A stretch of 15,543 bases of DNA, taken from CAYSRJ01 sp964525675 (GTDB lineage Bacteria; Spirochaetota; B62-G9; DRHN01). The stretch spans positions 1 through 15,543 of the forward strand of contig CAZGJW010000059.1 of the NCBI GenBank assembly GCA_964525675.1, read 5' to 3'. Of this stretch, positions 1 through 7,847 are shown piece by piece. The translations under genes were made by a program, and so were the position numbers. The notes under the pieces are model-generated. The model was not told the DNA's origin and searched no databases. It was given only the letters and a program-made list of their open reading frames with translations. The first letter of the stretch is position 1. Each line of letters begins with the position of its first letter.

Positions 1-688
1 CCTTTATTAATATATGCGCGACATGAGCCCTTTCGAACAGTTTCGGGTTTTCCTCATAGAATGTTTTAAGCCGGTCTTCAGGCACATCATCGTATCTCAG
101 GAATACGTATGCAATCTTTTTTCCGTATGCGTAGAGTTGATAGAACGAACGAATCTCGAGGTCGGTGACAAGGGAGTTTCGTATGAATTCATCGATGAAC
201 ATACCGATGATGAGCTGTTCCTCCTCCGACTTGTATACACGTTTCTTGTCTGATTCTGGTGTATTCATGTACCGTTTTTCATCAAACTTCTTGTTCGGTG
301 TGGCGTAGTAGCCCTTTTGTATAATCTGTTCCAGAACCATATCCCTGCTTACCTTGACGCCTTTTTTCTTTGCGTACTGAAGAATCAGGGTTCGCTGAAT
401 AACGGTGTCGAGCGCTTTTCGCAGCAGTTGAATATTTTTTTCATCGGTCATACCCTCATCGCCGCTTTTCTGCCGTTCTTCTTCGTAGTACTGCCTGTAG
501 AAATTCGCAAACAGAGAATCGCTGCCAACGGCGACAGTCTCGCCGTTGATAACGGCAACGCTCGGCCCCCCGCCCCGCTTTGCTGCGTAGTTGTAGGCAA
601 AGCTTCCTACAAAGGCAACCGCTACAAAACCGATTATAACTGAGACAAGGTATTTTTTTATCGGAGACTGTTTTTTCTTATCCTCCAT
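1..688 (-). CDS. Membrane-anchored SurA/PpiD-like peptidyl-prolyl isomerase (C-terminus cut by window edge)
   Basis: Periplasmic folding chaperone of the SurA/PpiD parvulin type. About 229 codons are visible with no stop, so the gene continues past base 1. Reading from ATG at 688, residues 1-12 are Lys-rich and cytoplasmic. Residues 13-32 form a single hydrophobic segment without a clear cleavage site, which suggests a PpiD-style inner-membrane anchor. A SurA_N-like region follows, starting near VAVINGE and rich in helices with YYEEER and RTLILQYAKKKG stretches. The rotamase domain begins at the very edge with the typical AHVAHILIK at about residues 221-229. The start is uncertain: three GTG codons immediately precede the ATG in frame and there is no strong ribosome binding site. 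A weak minus-strand TTGACT lies at 743-748. The gene is divergent from purA. The family is clear; PpiD versus a generic parvulin cannot be decided without the C-terminal half. Confidence 0.85.
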   Translation of the reverse strand, partial: MEDKKKQSPIKKYLVSVIIGFVAVAFVGSFAYNYAAKRGGGPSVAVINGETVAVGSDSLFANFYRQYYEEERQKSGDEGMTDEKNIQLLRKALDTVIQRTLILQYAKKKGVKVSRDMVLEQIIQKGYYATPNKKFDEKRYMNTPESDKKRVYKSEEEQLIIGMFIDEFIRNSLVTDLEIRSFYQLYAYGKKIAYVFLRYDDVPEDRLKTFYEENPKLFERAHVAHILIK

Positions 689-818
689 CACCACCACCGA
701 CGCTGATCCAGGATACAATAAGCTACTATGCACCTGAAAGACAGTCAATTAAAACCTTTTTATATTGCAGTTTTCGCATTATCCTAGTATGTATTGAAGC
801 ACAACGGGCTTCGTTTTG

Positions 819-847
819 TTGACAGCAAGCCGGAGGTCTGCTGCATT
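819..847 (+). promoter_or_regulatory. Possible purA promoter
   Basis: A perfect -35 hexamer TTGACA lies at 819-824, in the 189-base divergent gap before purA. At 17-nt spacing the -10 would be TGCATT (842-847), which matches the consensus at only three positions. The element is plausible by position but weak. The rest of the gap between the foldase and purA shows nothing else I can support. Confidence 0.3.
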
Positions 848-877
848 ACGTTCTCATCATAAATACCGGAGAAAAAA

Positions 878-2155
878 ATGGGCAGTATTGCGATTATCGG
901 CGCACAGTGGGGGGATGAAGGCAAGGGGAAGATAGTCCACCTTCTGACGGAGAATGCGGATGTCATCTGCAGATATCAGGGCGGCAACAATGCGGGGCAC
1001 ACCGTTGTAGCCGGCGGAAAAAAGTATGTGCTTCATCTAATTCCTTCGGGCATTTTAAAAGAGGGAAAGATATGCATTATCGGCAACGGGCTCGTGGTGA
1101 ATCCCTATGCCTTGAAGGAGGAAATCGATCTTCTCAAGACTCTCGGGATTGAATGCAACTCGCGGCTTTTCATTTCAGACAGGGTGAGCCTTATCATGCC
1201 CTATCATATCGAGCTCGATCATGCCTATGAGGAATCGCTCGGTATCGGCACAACGAAGAGGGGAATCGGCCCGGCGTACTCGTATAAATACGCACGCATG
1301 GGGCTGCGTCCCTGCGACCTGGAAGAAAAGGACTATGTTGAAACGACGGTAGGTACCGTGCTTGAAGAGGTAAATGCCTCTCTGGTAAACCGTTTCGGCA
1401 GGAAACCGCTCAACCTGTCCAGGGTTCTTGAAGATATTCGGGCATACCATGATATTCTGAAACCCTTTGTAACCGATACGTCAATACTTTTAAACAGGTA
1501 TCTTAATGAAGGCAAGAACATAATTTTTGAAGGCGCGCAGGGGATTCTTCTGGATATCGATTTCGGCACCTACCCCTATGTTACATCTTCCAATCCATCA
1601 ACAGGCGGTATATGCACAGGGCTCGGTATAAGTCCGAAATCAATCGGCCGGGTACTAGGCGTTTTAAAAGCATATACGACGCGGGTCGGCGAGGGTCCTT
1701 TCCCCACGGAACTCGAGGACGAAACCGGCGAGTTCATTAGAAAAAAGGGTGGGGAGTTCGGGGCCTCAACCGGAAGGCCGAGGCGCTGCGGATGGTTTGA
1801 CGCAGTTGCGGTGCGTCACGCCTTACGCACGGCAGGCATCGAAGAACTTGCTATGACCAAGCTCGACGTGCTCGACGGGCTTGAAAAAATAAGGGTATGT
1901 ACGCAGTATCAAGTCGACGGACAAAAAACTGATGATTTTCCGGCAAACGTCGCTGTGCTCGCGCGGGTGGAGCCCATGTATGAGGAGTATGAGGGATGGG
2001 ATAATCTCGGAGGCGTAAAGGACTACAAAGACCTTCCTAAAAGCGCGCGCCGGTATATCGACCGGATCGAAGACCTGCTCGGTGTACGGGTGGCGATTGT
2101 CTCGACCGGTTCTGATGAAAAGGAAACGATACAGCGAAAGAATCTGTGGGACTAG
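878..2155 (+). CDS. purA: Adenylosuccinate synthase
   Basis: Cytoplasmic enzyme joining IMP and aspartate with GTP hydrolysis to give adenylosuccinate, the first committed step from IMP to AMP. The protein has 425 residues, close to the usual 430. The N-terminal P-loop-like signature GAQWGDEGKGK spans residues 8-18 with catalytic Asp13 and Lys16. NNAGHTVV follows with His41. Further family blocks are GIGTTKRGIGPAY, FEGAQGILLDIDFGTYPYV, TRVGEGPFPTE, the GTP/IMP-site block GASTGRPRRCGWFDAVAVR, TKLDVLDGL and the C-terminal STGSDEKETI. The start is set by GGAGA at 868-872, five bases before the ATG. It is a housekeeping gene, divergent from the foldase and followed 62 bases later by an unknown gene. 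No key residue appears to be missing. Confidence 0.98.
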   Translation: MGSIAIIGAQWGDEGKGKIVHLLTENADVICRYQGGNNAGHTVVAGGKKYVLHLIPSGILKEGKICIIGNGLVVNPYALKEEIDLLKTLGIECNSRLFISDRVSLIMPYHIELDHAYEESLGIGTTKRGIGPAYSYKYARMGLRPCDLEEKDYVETTVGTVLEEVNASLVNRFGRKPLNLSRVLEDIRAYHDILKPFVTDTSILLNRYLNEGKNIIFEGAQGILLDIDFGTYPYVTSSNPSTGGICTGLGISPKSIGRVLGVLKAYTTRVGEGPFPTELEDETGEFIRKKGGEFGASTGRPRRCGWFDAVAVRHALRTAGIEELAMTKLDVLDGLEKIRVCTQYQVDGQKTDDFPANVAVLARVEPMYEEYEGWDNLGGVKDYKDLPKSARRYIDRIEDLLGVRVAIVSTGSDEKETIQRKNLWD

Positions 2156-2217
2156 GATAGGGACACTGCAGCTACTGTTCGATGCGGGATAAATGTATCT
2201 ACAAACGGGGTTGATAA

Positions 2218-2709
2218 ATGCCGGACAATCCAGATGAGGGGCATGAGTTGAGCAGAGAGACGCTTATCTCAGAGCTCCGGGGCCTTCTTCAGGATATGGA
2301 TGAAGAGGGTCTTCTCTTTTTAATTAAACAGGCAAATGTCATCAGGTATAATAAGAGTGTTGAGGAGTATAACAGAAAGGTTCGTACCCTGAAGGCTGAA
2401 AAGAAACCATCGATGAAAGAAGAGAAAGAAAAGGACTTCGCGATCGAGGTGGTCGAGAAGAACGATGGGAAGCATTTTTTTATTGTAATAAAAGGATATC
2501 ATATTTTCTTCACCCGCGAAGAGATGCGAAAGATTGTTAAAATCTGCCACGCAGCCGAAAATGAAGCTGACGCATCGGTTCGTCTGTACAACTGGTTTTT
2601 ACGAAACAGGAAGGATCTGCTTATCGATGCAGAAATTGGCAGCGCGAAAAACCCACATCTTGCAGCACTCTATCAGAATCTGATACACACCTACCGGGTG
2701 CGCGAGTAG
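2218..2709 (+). CDS. Unrecognised 163-residue soluble protein downstream of purA
   Basis: I do not recognise this family. The protein is charged, with no signal peptide or membrane segment. Residues 10-60 look helical (SRETLISELRGLLQDMDEEG, then a NVIRYNKSVEEYNRKVRTLK stretch) and could form a short coiled coil. A Lys/Glu-rich linker covers about 60-77. A compact alpha/beta part follows, with a strand-rich KHFFIVIKGYHIFFTREEM segment, then helices containing ASVRLYNWFLRNRKDLLI. The gene is probably genuine. Its composition is natural for a soluble protein, it sits in the same direction 62 bases after purA, and no better reading exists on either strand. The ribosome binding site is poor (GGGG well upstream of the ATG), so it may be translated weakly or start slightly downstream. 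Co-transcription with purA is possible. No function should be assigned. Confidence 0.7.
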   Translation: MPDNPDEGHELSRETLISELRGLLQDMDEEGLLFLIKQANVIRYNKSVEEYNRKVRTLKAEKKPSMKEEKEKDFAIEVVEKNDGKHFFIVIKGYHIFFTREEMRKIVKICHAAENEADASVRLYNWFLRNRKDLLIDAEIGSAKNPHLAALYQNLIHTYRVRE

Positions 2710-2749
2710 GTGGTTGATACCTGCGACATTTTTCGGTTTTAAAATTTTC

Positions 2750-2778
2750 TTGTGAAATCGATACTTCAGCACTATAAT
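2750..2778 (+). promoter_or_regulatory. sigma-70-type promoter of araB
   Basis: TTGTGA (2750-2755), an exact 17-nt spacer and a perfect TATAAT (2773-2778) lie in the 153-base gap before araB. Transcription would start near 2785, leaving a leader of about 78 bases. The spacer contains ATACTTCAG (2761-2769). The same nine bases precede the -10 of the dehydrogenase promoter at 5553-5580. Confidence 0.7.
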
Positions 2779-2862
2779 ACTTTTCCGTAAACTTCTTATA
2801 TAGAGGCTCACAGGTCGGCTGGATGACCAACGTAAATATGTCTATTAATCGGAGAGGCAGGC

Positions 2863-4539
2863 ATGAAAAAAAGGTATGTGATTGGTGTTGATTTTGGTAC
2901 GGATTCCGTGCGTTCAATCGTGATAGATGCACACAACGGAAGGGAAATTTCCTATCGCGTTTCGAATTACAAACGATGGGGGGAAGGTGCCTTCTGTGAC
3001 CCGTCCAAAAACCAGTTCAGGCAGCATCCGCTTGACTATATGGAGGGACTAGAGGAATCTATAACCGGTGCACTGAAAGGTCTCGGGAATAAGGTTTGTG
3101 AGGAAGTGATCGGCATCGGTGTCGATACCACGGGGTCTACCCCTGCGCCGGTTGATAGAGATGGAAACGTTCTTGCGCTGAAAGATGAGTTCAGAGATAA
3201 TCCAAACGCGATGTTCGTGCTCTGGAAGGACCACACGTCCGTTGAGGAGGCTGAGGAGATTAACAGGGTGGCTCGAACCTGGGGTGGCACGGATTTTACG
3301 AAGTATGAGGGGGGTGTCTATTCATCGGAGTGGTTCTGGGCCAAGATACTGCATATTCTTCGCGAGGACCCTGCAGTGAGAGAGGCTTCTTTTTCCTGGG
3401 CCGAACATGCAGACTGGATACCGGCGCTTCTTACCGGGCATCTCGACCCCCTGCGTCTCAAAAGGAGTAGATGCGCTGCGGGACACAAGGCAATGTGGCA
3501 TCAGGAATGGGGCGGACTTCCGCCAGAGGAGTTTCTTGTTGCGGTTGACCCGCTCTTGAAAGGCCTGAGAGAACGGCTGTACACAAAGACATTTACAGCA
3601 GATGAAAGTGCCGGTGGCCTTTCTGCAGAGTGGGCTAAAAGGCTTGGTTTGAGAGAAGGCACTGCAGTTGCGGTTGGCGCATTCGATGCCCATATGGGCG
3701 CTGTGGGAACCCAGGTCAGGGAGAAGTCTTTTGTCATGATTCTCGGGACGTCGGCCTGCGACATGGCAGTTTCGTCCCGGGATGTGGTGGGGGACAAACT
3801 TGTCGGCGGTATCTGCGGACAGGTGGACGGGTCCATCCTGCCCGGAATGGTCGGTCTGGAGGCCGGGCAGTCGTCGTTCGGTGATGTGTATGCCTGGTTC
3901 AGGGACGTGGTAATGTGGCCTTTGAGAAATATGCTTTCAGAAACTCCTTTGGGCAGGGATGAAACAGTTAAAAAAAGTATCGAACAAATAGAGGATACAG
4001 TTGTGACGCGGCTTTCCGAGGAGGCCTCAAAACTTGATACGGATGAACCCTGGCCCGTATCGCTCGACTGGTTGAACGGCAGGCGAACCCCATACGCGGA
4101 TCAGAGGCTGAAGGGCGCGGTTATTGGATTGAGTCTGGGCACGGATGCGGTGCGGATTTTCAAGTCTCTGGTTGAATCGACCGCCTTCGGCGCGCGGGCT
4201 ATTATCGAGCGGTTTCAGGAGGAAGGCATCGAGATAGAGGAGATTGTTGCTGCGGGCGGCATCCCCAAGAAATCTCCGTATGTGATGCAGGTGCTGAGCG
4301 ATGTGATGGGCATGCCGGTGAAGGTAACCCGCACAGATCAGTCCGGCGCACTGGGCGCCGCGATGTTTGCAGCGGTTGCGGCCGGTCTGTATGAATTGGT
4401 CGGCGAAGCGCAGGAAAAAATGGGAAGCGGATTTATAACCACCTATCACCCGGATAAAAAGCGTACGTCCTTCTATGATGCAATGTACAGCAGGTACAGG
4501 GAGGTCGGTGCGATGCTCGAAGAGCAGTTCAGGCAATAG
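2863..4539 (+). CDS. araB: Ribulokinase (FGGY carbohydrate kinase)
   Basis: ATP-dependent kinase that phosphorylates L-ribulose to L-ribulose 5-phosphate in the cytoplasm. Family members also accept D-ribulose and some pentitols. Its 558 residues match the AraB length, which is longer than most FGGY kinases. The N-terminal actin-like fold opens with IGVDFGTDSVR (residues 7-17). AraB-specific blocks follow: GEGAFCDPSKNQFRQHP, VDTTGSTPAPVD, FVLWKDHT and WAEHADWIPALLTG. The second lobe carries GAFDAHMGAVG, ILGTSACDM, GLEAGQSSFGD, the ATP-site AAGGIPKKSPYVMQVLSDV and SGALGAAMFAAVAAG. GGAGAGG precedes the ATG at good spacing. araD follows 229 bases later. No isomerase gene (araA) is present, so the source of ribulose is not explained locally. 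Confidence 0.96.
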   Translation: MKKRYVIGVDFGTDSVRSIVIDAHNGREISYRVSNYKRWGEGAFCDPSKNQFRQHPLDYMEGLEESITGALKGLGNKVCEEVIGIGVDTTGSTPAPVDRDGNVLALKDEFRDNPNAMFVLWKDHTSVEEAEEINRVARTWGGTDFTKYEGGVYSSEWFWAKILHILREDPAVREASFSWAEHADWIPALLTGHLDPLRLKRSRCAAGHKAMWHQEWGGLPPEEFLVAVDPLLKGLRERLYTKTFTADESAGGLSAEWAKRLGLREGTAVAVGAFDAHMGAVGTQVREKSFVMILGTSACDMAVSSRDVVGDKLVGGICGQVDGSILPGMVGLEAGQSSFGDVYAWFRDVVMWPLRNMLSETPLGRDETVKKSIEQIEDTVVTRLSEEASKLDTDEPWPVSLDWLNGRRTPYADQRLKGAVIGLSLGTDAVRIFKSLVESTAFGARAIIERFQEEGIEIEEIVAAGGIPKKSPYVMQVLSDVMGMPVKVTRTDQSGALGAAMFAAVAAGLYELVGEAQEKMGSGFITTYHPDKKRTSFYDAMYSRYREVGAMLEEQFRQ

Positions 4540-4567
4540 GTGGAATGTTACTGCAGCAGCAGACTGT

Positions 4568-4597
4568 TTGTATGAGGAGATCCTGTTTCGATATAAA
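4568..4597 (+). promoter_or_regulatory. Weak candidate promoter for araD
   Basis: TTGTAT (4568-4573), an 18-nt spacer and TATAAA (4592-4597) lie in the 229-base gap between araB and araD. The gap is long for a simple operon, so a separate promoter is reasonable, but the -35 is poor. The rest of the gap holds a weak ACCCC/GGGGT dyad just before the araD ribosome binding site and nothing else convincing. Confidence 0.25.
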
Positions 4598-4768
4598 CAA
4601 CCGCGTTTTGGCCATTGCACGGATGAACAATGGATGGATGCCGGCGGGTAAGCTCACCTCCACTACTGATAATCAGCAATTCTCAGCGAATAGATGTTTT
4701 CGCAGCGCACAGATGGAACCAGTACCCCCTGGCACTTTCATTCCGGGGTGAATCGAGAGGACAAGAGT

Positions 4769-5479
4769 ATGAGCGATAAATTGGATAAACTGCGTCATGA
4801 TGTGTATAAGGCTAATATGGAGCTTTTTCAAAAGGAGCTTGTGATATACACCTTCGGCAATGCCTCCGGAATAGACCGTGAGAGCGGTACTGTGGTTATT
4901 AAACCGAGCGGTGTCGATTACGACAGGCTCTCTCCGGACAATATGGTGATGCTCGATCTAGACGGAAACGTGATTACAAAAGGCTACAACCCTTCATCGG
5001 ACACGAAAACCCACCTCAAGCTGTACAGGGAGTACGAAGAAATAGGCGGTGTGGTGCACACCCACTCCCGATATGCAACCTCATGGGCGCAGGCGAAGCG
5101 CCCCATTCCCTGTCTCGGTACGACCCATGCCGACTACTTCTTCGGCGAGGTACCCTGTACCGAAGTCATAAGCGACGAACAGATAGCCTGTGATTATGAG
5201 GAGGAAACCGGTTGTGTTATTATAGAGAGAATGAAGGGACTTGATGTCGATCACATGAAGGCAGTGCTCGTTGCCTGCCATGGACCCTTTGTCTGGGGGA
5301 AAAACCCGGATGAAGCGGTGTACCTGAGCGTCATGCTCGAAGAAGTGGCGCACATGGCTTTTATGTCCGTTTTGCTGAACCCGGAAGCGGTAAATATCAA
5401 AAAGACCCTTTTAGACAAGCATTACTTGAGAAAGCACGGCAAAAACGCCTACTACGGCCAGAAGAATAGCGGTGTATAA
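4769..5479 (+). CDS. araD: L-ribulose-5-phosphate 4-epimerase (class II aldolase fold)
   Basis: Zinc enzyme converting L-ribulose 5-phosphate to D-xylulose 5-phosphate, the exit of L-arabinose or L-ribulose catabolism into the pentose phosphate pathway. The protein has 236 residues, near the AraD norm of about 231. FGNASGIDRESGTVVIKPSG lies at residues 29-48, Asp78 is in SSDTKTH, and the metal ligands His97 and His99 are in VVHTHSRYA. LGTTHADYF follows, and the third zinc ligand His171 is in ACHGPFVWG. The start at 4769 is preferred because GAGAGG sits eight bases upstream and MSDKLDKLRHDVYKAN begins at the family boundary. The in-frame ATG at 4694 would add 25 unrelated residues. UlaF/SgbE (ascorbate or xylulose pathways) are close paralogues, but the adjacent araB favours AraD. 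Confidence 0.94.
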   Translation: MSDKLDKLRHDVYKANMELFQKELVIYTFGNASGIDRESGTVVIKPSGVDYDRLSPDNMVMLDLDGNVITKGYNPSSDTKTHLKLYREYEEIGGVVHTHSRYATSWAQAKRPIPCLGTTHADYFFGEVPCTEVISDEQIACDYEEETGCVIIERMKGLDVDHMKAVLVACHGPFVWGKNPDEAVYLSVMLEEVAHMAFMSVLLNPEAVNIKKTLLDKHYLRKHGKNAYYGQKNSGV

Positions 5480-5552
5480 AAAAATATACGAAATGCCCTG
5501 TTCAAATACATCCACCTGGAAGAATTAAAAAGACATTTTGCTTTGATTTTTC

Positions 5553-5580
5553 TTGACATGATAGTATACTTCAGTAAAAT
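5553..5580 (+). promoter_or_regulatory. sigma-70-type promoter of the first dehydrogenase (promoter copy 1)
   Basis: A perfect TTGACA (5553-5558), a 16-nt spacer and TAAAAT (5575-5580, five of six consensus) lie in the 225-base gap after araD. An 8-base perfect palindrome AGTATACT (5563-5570) fills the spacer, a position where a repressor could block polymerase. Transcription would begin near 5587, giving a leader of about 118 bases. The geometry matches the promoter at 11541-11568. Confidence 0.7.
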
Positions 5581-5595
5581 AACATGTAATAACAA

Positions 5596-5616
5596 GATTA
5601 TAGGATAATATGATTA
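5596..5616. repeat. Shared regulatory motif, copy 1
   Basis: The 21-base sequence has GATTA at each end around an AGGATAA core and lies just downstream of the expected transcription start. The same sequence recurs at 11578-11606 downstream of the other TTGACA promoter. That copy differs at two pyrimidine positions and carries an 8-base tandem duplication of TAGGATAA. A repressor operator is the simplest reading; a shared 5' leader RNA element is the alternative. Confidence 0.55.
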
Positions 5617-5704
5617 CGTTATATATACTATTCACAAATGTCTGGTCCACCCTATAGTAAAGAAACATACATTAGAAATATCTGCAGGGGAGAGGGGTAG
5701 GTTC

Positions 5705-6754
5705 ATGAAAGCTGCTGTCTACTATGGAATTGAGGATGTGCGCGTTGAAGAACAGCCGATTCCCGATATCGGAGATGAAGATATTCTTCTTAAAGTCAAC
5801 GCCTGCGCTATATGCGGAACTGATATTAAAGTTTTTATGCATGGGTATAAACATTTTGAACCGCCGCAGATTATCGGTCATGAAATATCGGGGAGTGTGG
5901 TAAAAAAAGGAAAAACGGTGAATGGCTTTGACATTGGAGACAGAGTCGTAGTTGTTCCAATTGTTTCGTGCGGCGAATGCTACTACTGCCGTAAGGGGTT
6001 GACCAACCTCTGTTTAACCTTTCAAAAACAAACTGAAGCGTTCGGGTTCTACTATCCCGGCGGATTTGCCGAGTATATGGCCATTCCCGGGAAAGCGATA
6101 AAGAGTGGCAATATCATTAAAATACCTGACAACGTTCTTGATGATGAGGCTGCAATAGCCGAGCCGATGGCATGTGTGCTGAATGGGCAGATGATCGCCG
6201 ATGTCGGTATAGGTGATCATGTCCTTGTCATCGGTACAGGCCCAATTGGGTGTATGCATATAAGTATGGCTAAATCTCTCGGTGCGACGAAGGTGCTTGT
6301 CTCTGAAATCAGCGACAGGAGGTTGCAGCTCGCACATCAATTTGAAGCTGATTATTATATAAATCACGAGAAGGAAAATTTGAGAGATATTATAAACGAG
6401 GCGACGGAGGATCGAGGGCCGTCGGTTATAATTATTGCGGCACCATCAAGGCAGGCGCAGGAGATGTCTATTGAAATTGCGGCAAACCGTGCGCATATCG
6501 ATTTTTTCGGAGGTCTTCCGAAGGATGACAGCAGCGTGACTCTGGACAGTAATTTGATCCATTACAAGGAGCTCTATATTCACGGATCATCGGGGAGCAC
6601 TGCGTCGCAAATCAAGATGTGCCTCGATCTGATGAGCGGGAAGAGGGTGAAAGGGAAAAAGTTTATCAGTAAAACAGTTTCGCTTGATGAATTACCGCAG
6701 ATGTTGTATGAGGTACAGAAGGGTGAGTTGTTAAAGGTTGTTGTAAATCCCTGA
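5705..6754 (+). CDS. Zinc-dependent medium-chain alcohol/polyol dehydrogenase (sorbitol/threonine dehydrogenase type)
   Basis: NAD(P)-dependent oxidation of a secondary alcohol, probably on a polyol, sugar or sugar acid. It has 349 residues, typical of the family. The catalytic zinc site is Cys37 (CAICGTD), His59-Glu60 (GHE) and Glu153 (AEP). The structural zinc is bound by Cys89, Cys92, Cys95 and Cys103. The Rossmann fold has GTGPIG at residues 177-182, and the second strand ends VLVSEIS with an acidic residue, which favours NAD. The C-terminal part contains HGSSGSTASQIKMCLDLM, typical of sorbitol and threonine dehydrogenase relatives. AGGGGAGAGGG-like sequence precedes the ATG. It is the first gene of a three-gene run with an isomerase-like protein and a second dehydrogenase. 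The substrate cannot be read from sequence; L-threonine dehydrogenase is possible but less likely in this context. Confidence 0.9.
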   Translation: MKAAVYYGIEDVRVEEQPIPDIGDEDILLKVNACAICGTDIKVFMHGYKHFEPPQIIGHEISGSVVKKGKTVNGFDIGDRVVVVPIVSCGECYYCRKGLTNLCLTFQKQTEAFGFYYPGGFAEYMAIPGKAIKSGNIIKIPDNVLDDEAAIAEPMACVLNGQMIADVGIGDHVLVIGTGPIGCMHISMAKSLGATKVLVSEISDRRLQLAHQFEADYYINHEKENLRDIINEATEDRGPSVIIIAAPSRQAQEMSIEIAANRAHIDFFGGLPKDDSSVTLDSNLIHYKELYIHGSSGSTASQIKMCLDLMSGKRVKGKKFISKTVSLDELPQMLYEVQKGELLKVVVNP

Positions 6755-6933
6755 CCGGAAATAGTACGATTGGCCTCTGCACGTTGTTCTGTGCTTTCAG
6801 CGTTTGTTTGAAGAAAGCAGCGATAGAGAGTGAATAAGGATGCTCTATTATTCGTGCATGACACAAGATTGGGTGGTTATTCGGGTGAAAGTCATCGGGA
6901 TAAAATTACTTTAAGAGAAAGGGTAATGGAAAA

Positions 6934-7773
6934 ATGAACATCGACAGGTTGAGTGTGTGTATTGAAACGATTTTCCCCTATCAGGTTCCATATGAAGAAC
7001 AGATTCGCACGTGCGCATCGCTCGGATTCAAGGCGTATGAATTCTGGTATCATGACATGCAGAGGAACGCTAAAGGCGGCTGGATCGAAAAGGAAAATGC
7101 AAAGGACCTCGATGTGGTATACCGTCTGAATCAGGAGCTTGGGCTGAAGCTCGTCACCTTTACGCTGAATTCCCCGCATGCGGATCACGGAGGCAATCTC
7201 GTGGATGACAGGGGAACCGACATGATGATGAAGGAGCTTGAGCGTTTGATTCCGATAGCGCAGAAGCTCGGCGTGCTGCAGCTCATTACATTTGTGGGCA
7301 ATGAACGACCGGACATGACACGGGCCGAACAGATTAAAAAGGTGGCTCTGTCACTGAGAAAGATGGATAAAATGCTTGACGGGACCGGTGTGGAGTTGAC
7401 CATAGAGCCCCTCAGCCATCCAAAGTACAAAGGCTGCCTGCTTCCGACAATCAAAGATGCGGGTGAGCTCTGTCGTGAGGTCGGGGGAAAGCACATCAAA
7501 ATCTTATATGATTTTTTTCATATTCAAATCATGACGGGTAATCTGCTTGCTTCTCTTAAGGAGTATATCGAGTATATCGGGCATATTCATATCTCCGGTA
7601 TACCTGGCCAGCATGAACCTGCAGATGGGGAGATAAACCTGCCACTCGTTCTGAAAAAACTCGCTGAAATGGGGTATATGGGTTACTTCGGGCTCGAGTA
7701 CTATCCTCTCAAGGAGGTGATACCCTCACTCAAAGAGACAATCGAGTACCTGGCAGATTTGGCACATTTTTGA
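6934..7773 (+). CDS. TIM-barrel sugar isomerase/epimerase, hydroxypyruvate isomerase-like
   Basis: Member of the AP-endonuclease-2/xylose-isomerase-like TIM-barrel family, whose metal-dependent enzymes move a keto group or epimerise sugars and small hydroxy-keto acids. It has 279 residues. The likely metal quartet is Glu158 (TIEPLSH), Asp193 (LYDFFHI), His219 (GHIHISGIPG) and Glu255 (GLEYYP). The block HIHISGIPGQHEPADGEIN closely resembles the Hyi/OtnI signature, and the quartet spacing 35/26/36 nearly matches that family. The third ligand is His where E. coli Hyi-type proteins, as I recall, have Gln. The gene lies 179 bases after the first dehydrogenase with only a modest GAGAAAGGG ribosome binding site. 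The following dehydrogenase starts 74 bases later. A hydroxypyruvate, 2-oxo-tetronate, tagatose or keto-inositol-derived substrate are all possible. Confidence 0.85.
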   Translation: MNIDRLSVCIETIFPYQVPYEEQIRTCASLGFKAYEFWYHDMQRNAKGGWIEKENAKDLDVVYRLNQELGLKLVTFTLNSPHADHGGNLVDDRGTDMMMKELERLIPIAQKLGVLQLITFVGNERPDMTRAEQIKKVALSLRKMDKMLDGTGVELTIEPLSHPKYKGCLLPTIKDAGELCREVGGKHIKILYDFFHIQIMTGNLLASLKEYIEYIGHIHISGIPGQHEPADGEINLPLVLKKLAEMGYMGYFGLEYYPLKEVIPSLKETIEYLADLAHF

Positions 7774-7847
7774 GGAATATCAACGCATGAAACCGATTGA
7801 CAACCAACCTGTACCCTGTATTATCCGTATGCAGGGGGGAGAGGCGT

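Noticed and set aside
14..643. Two plus-strand frames (14-253 and 317-643)
   Set aside because: They lie antisense to the membrane-anchored foldase, whose minus-strand reading gives a coherent transmembrane segment, SurA_N-like region and rotamase start.
4027..4620. 197-codon minus-strand frame opposite the end of araB
   Set aside because: It is antisense to conserved kinase motifs, shows no family resemblance and has no ribosome binding site.
4545..4751. 68-codon plus-strand frame between araB and araD
   Set aside because: It has no ribosome binding site and a random-looking composition. I found no isomerase (araA) remnant in it.
7797..7847. Upstream ATG giving the second MDR dehydrogenase 17 extra residues
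   Set aside because: The extra residues do not fit the family N-terminus, and a strong GGGGGGAGAGG sits just before the ATG at 7848.
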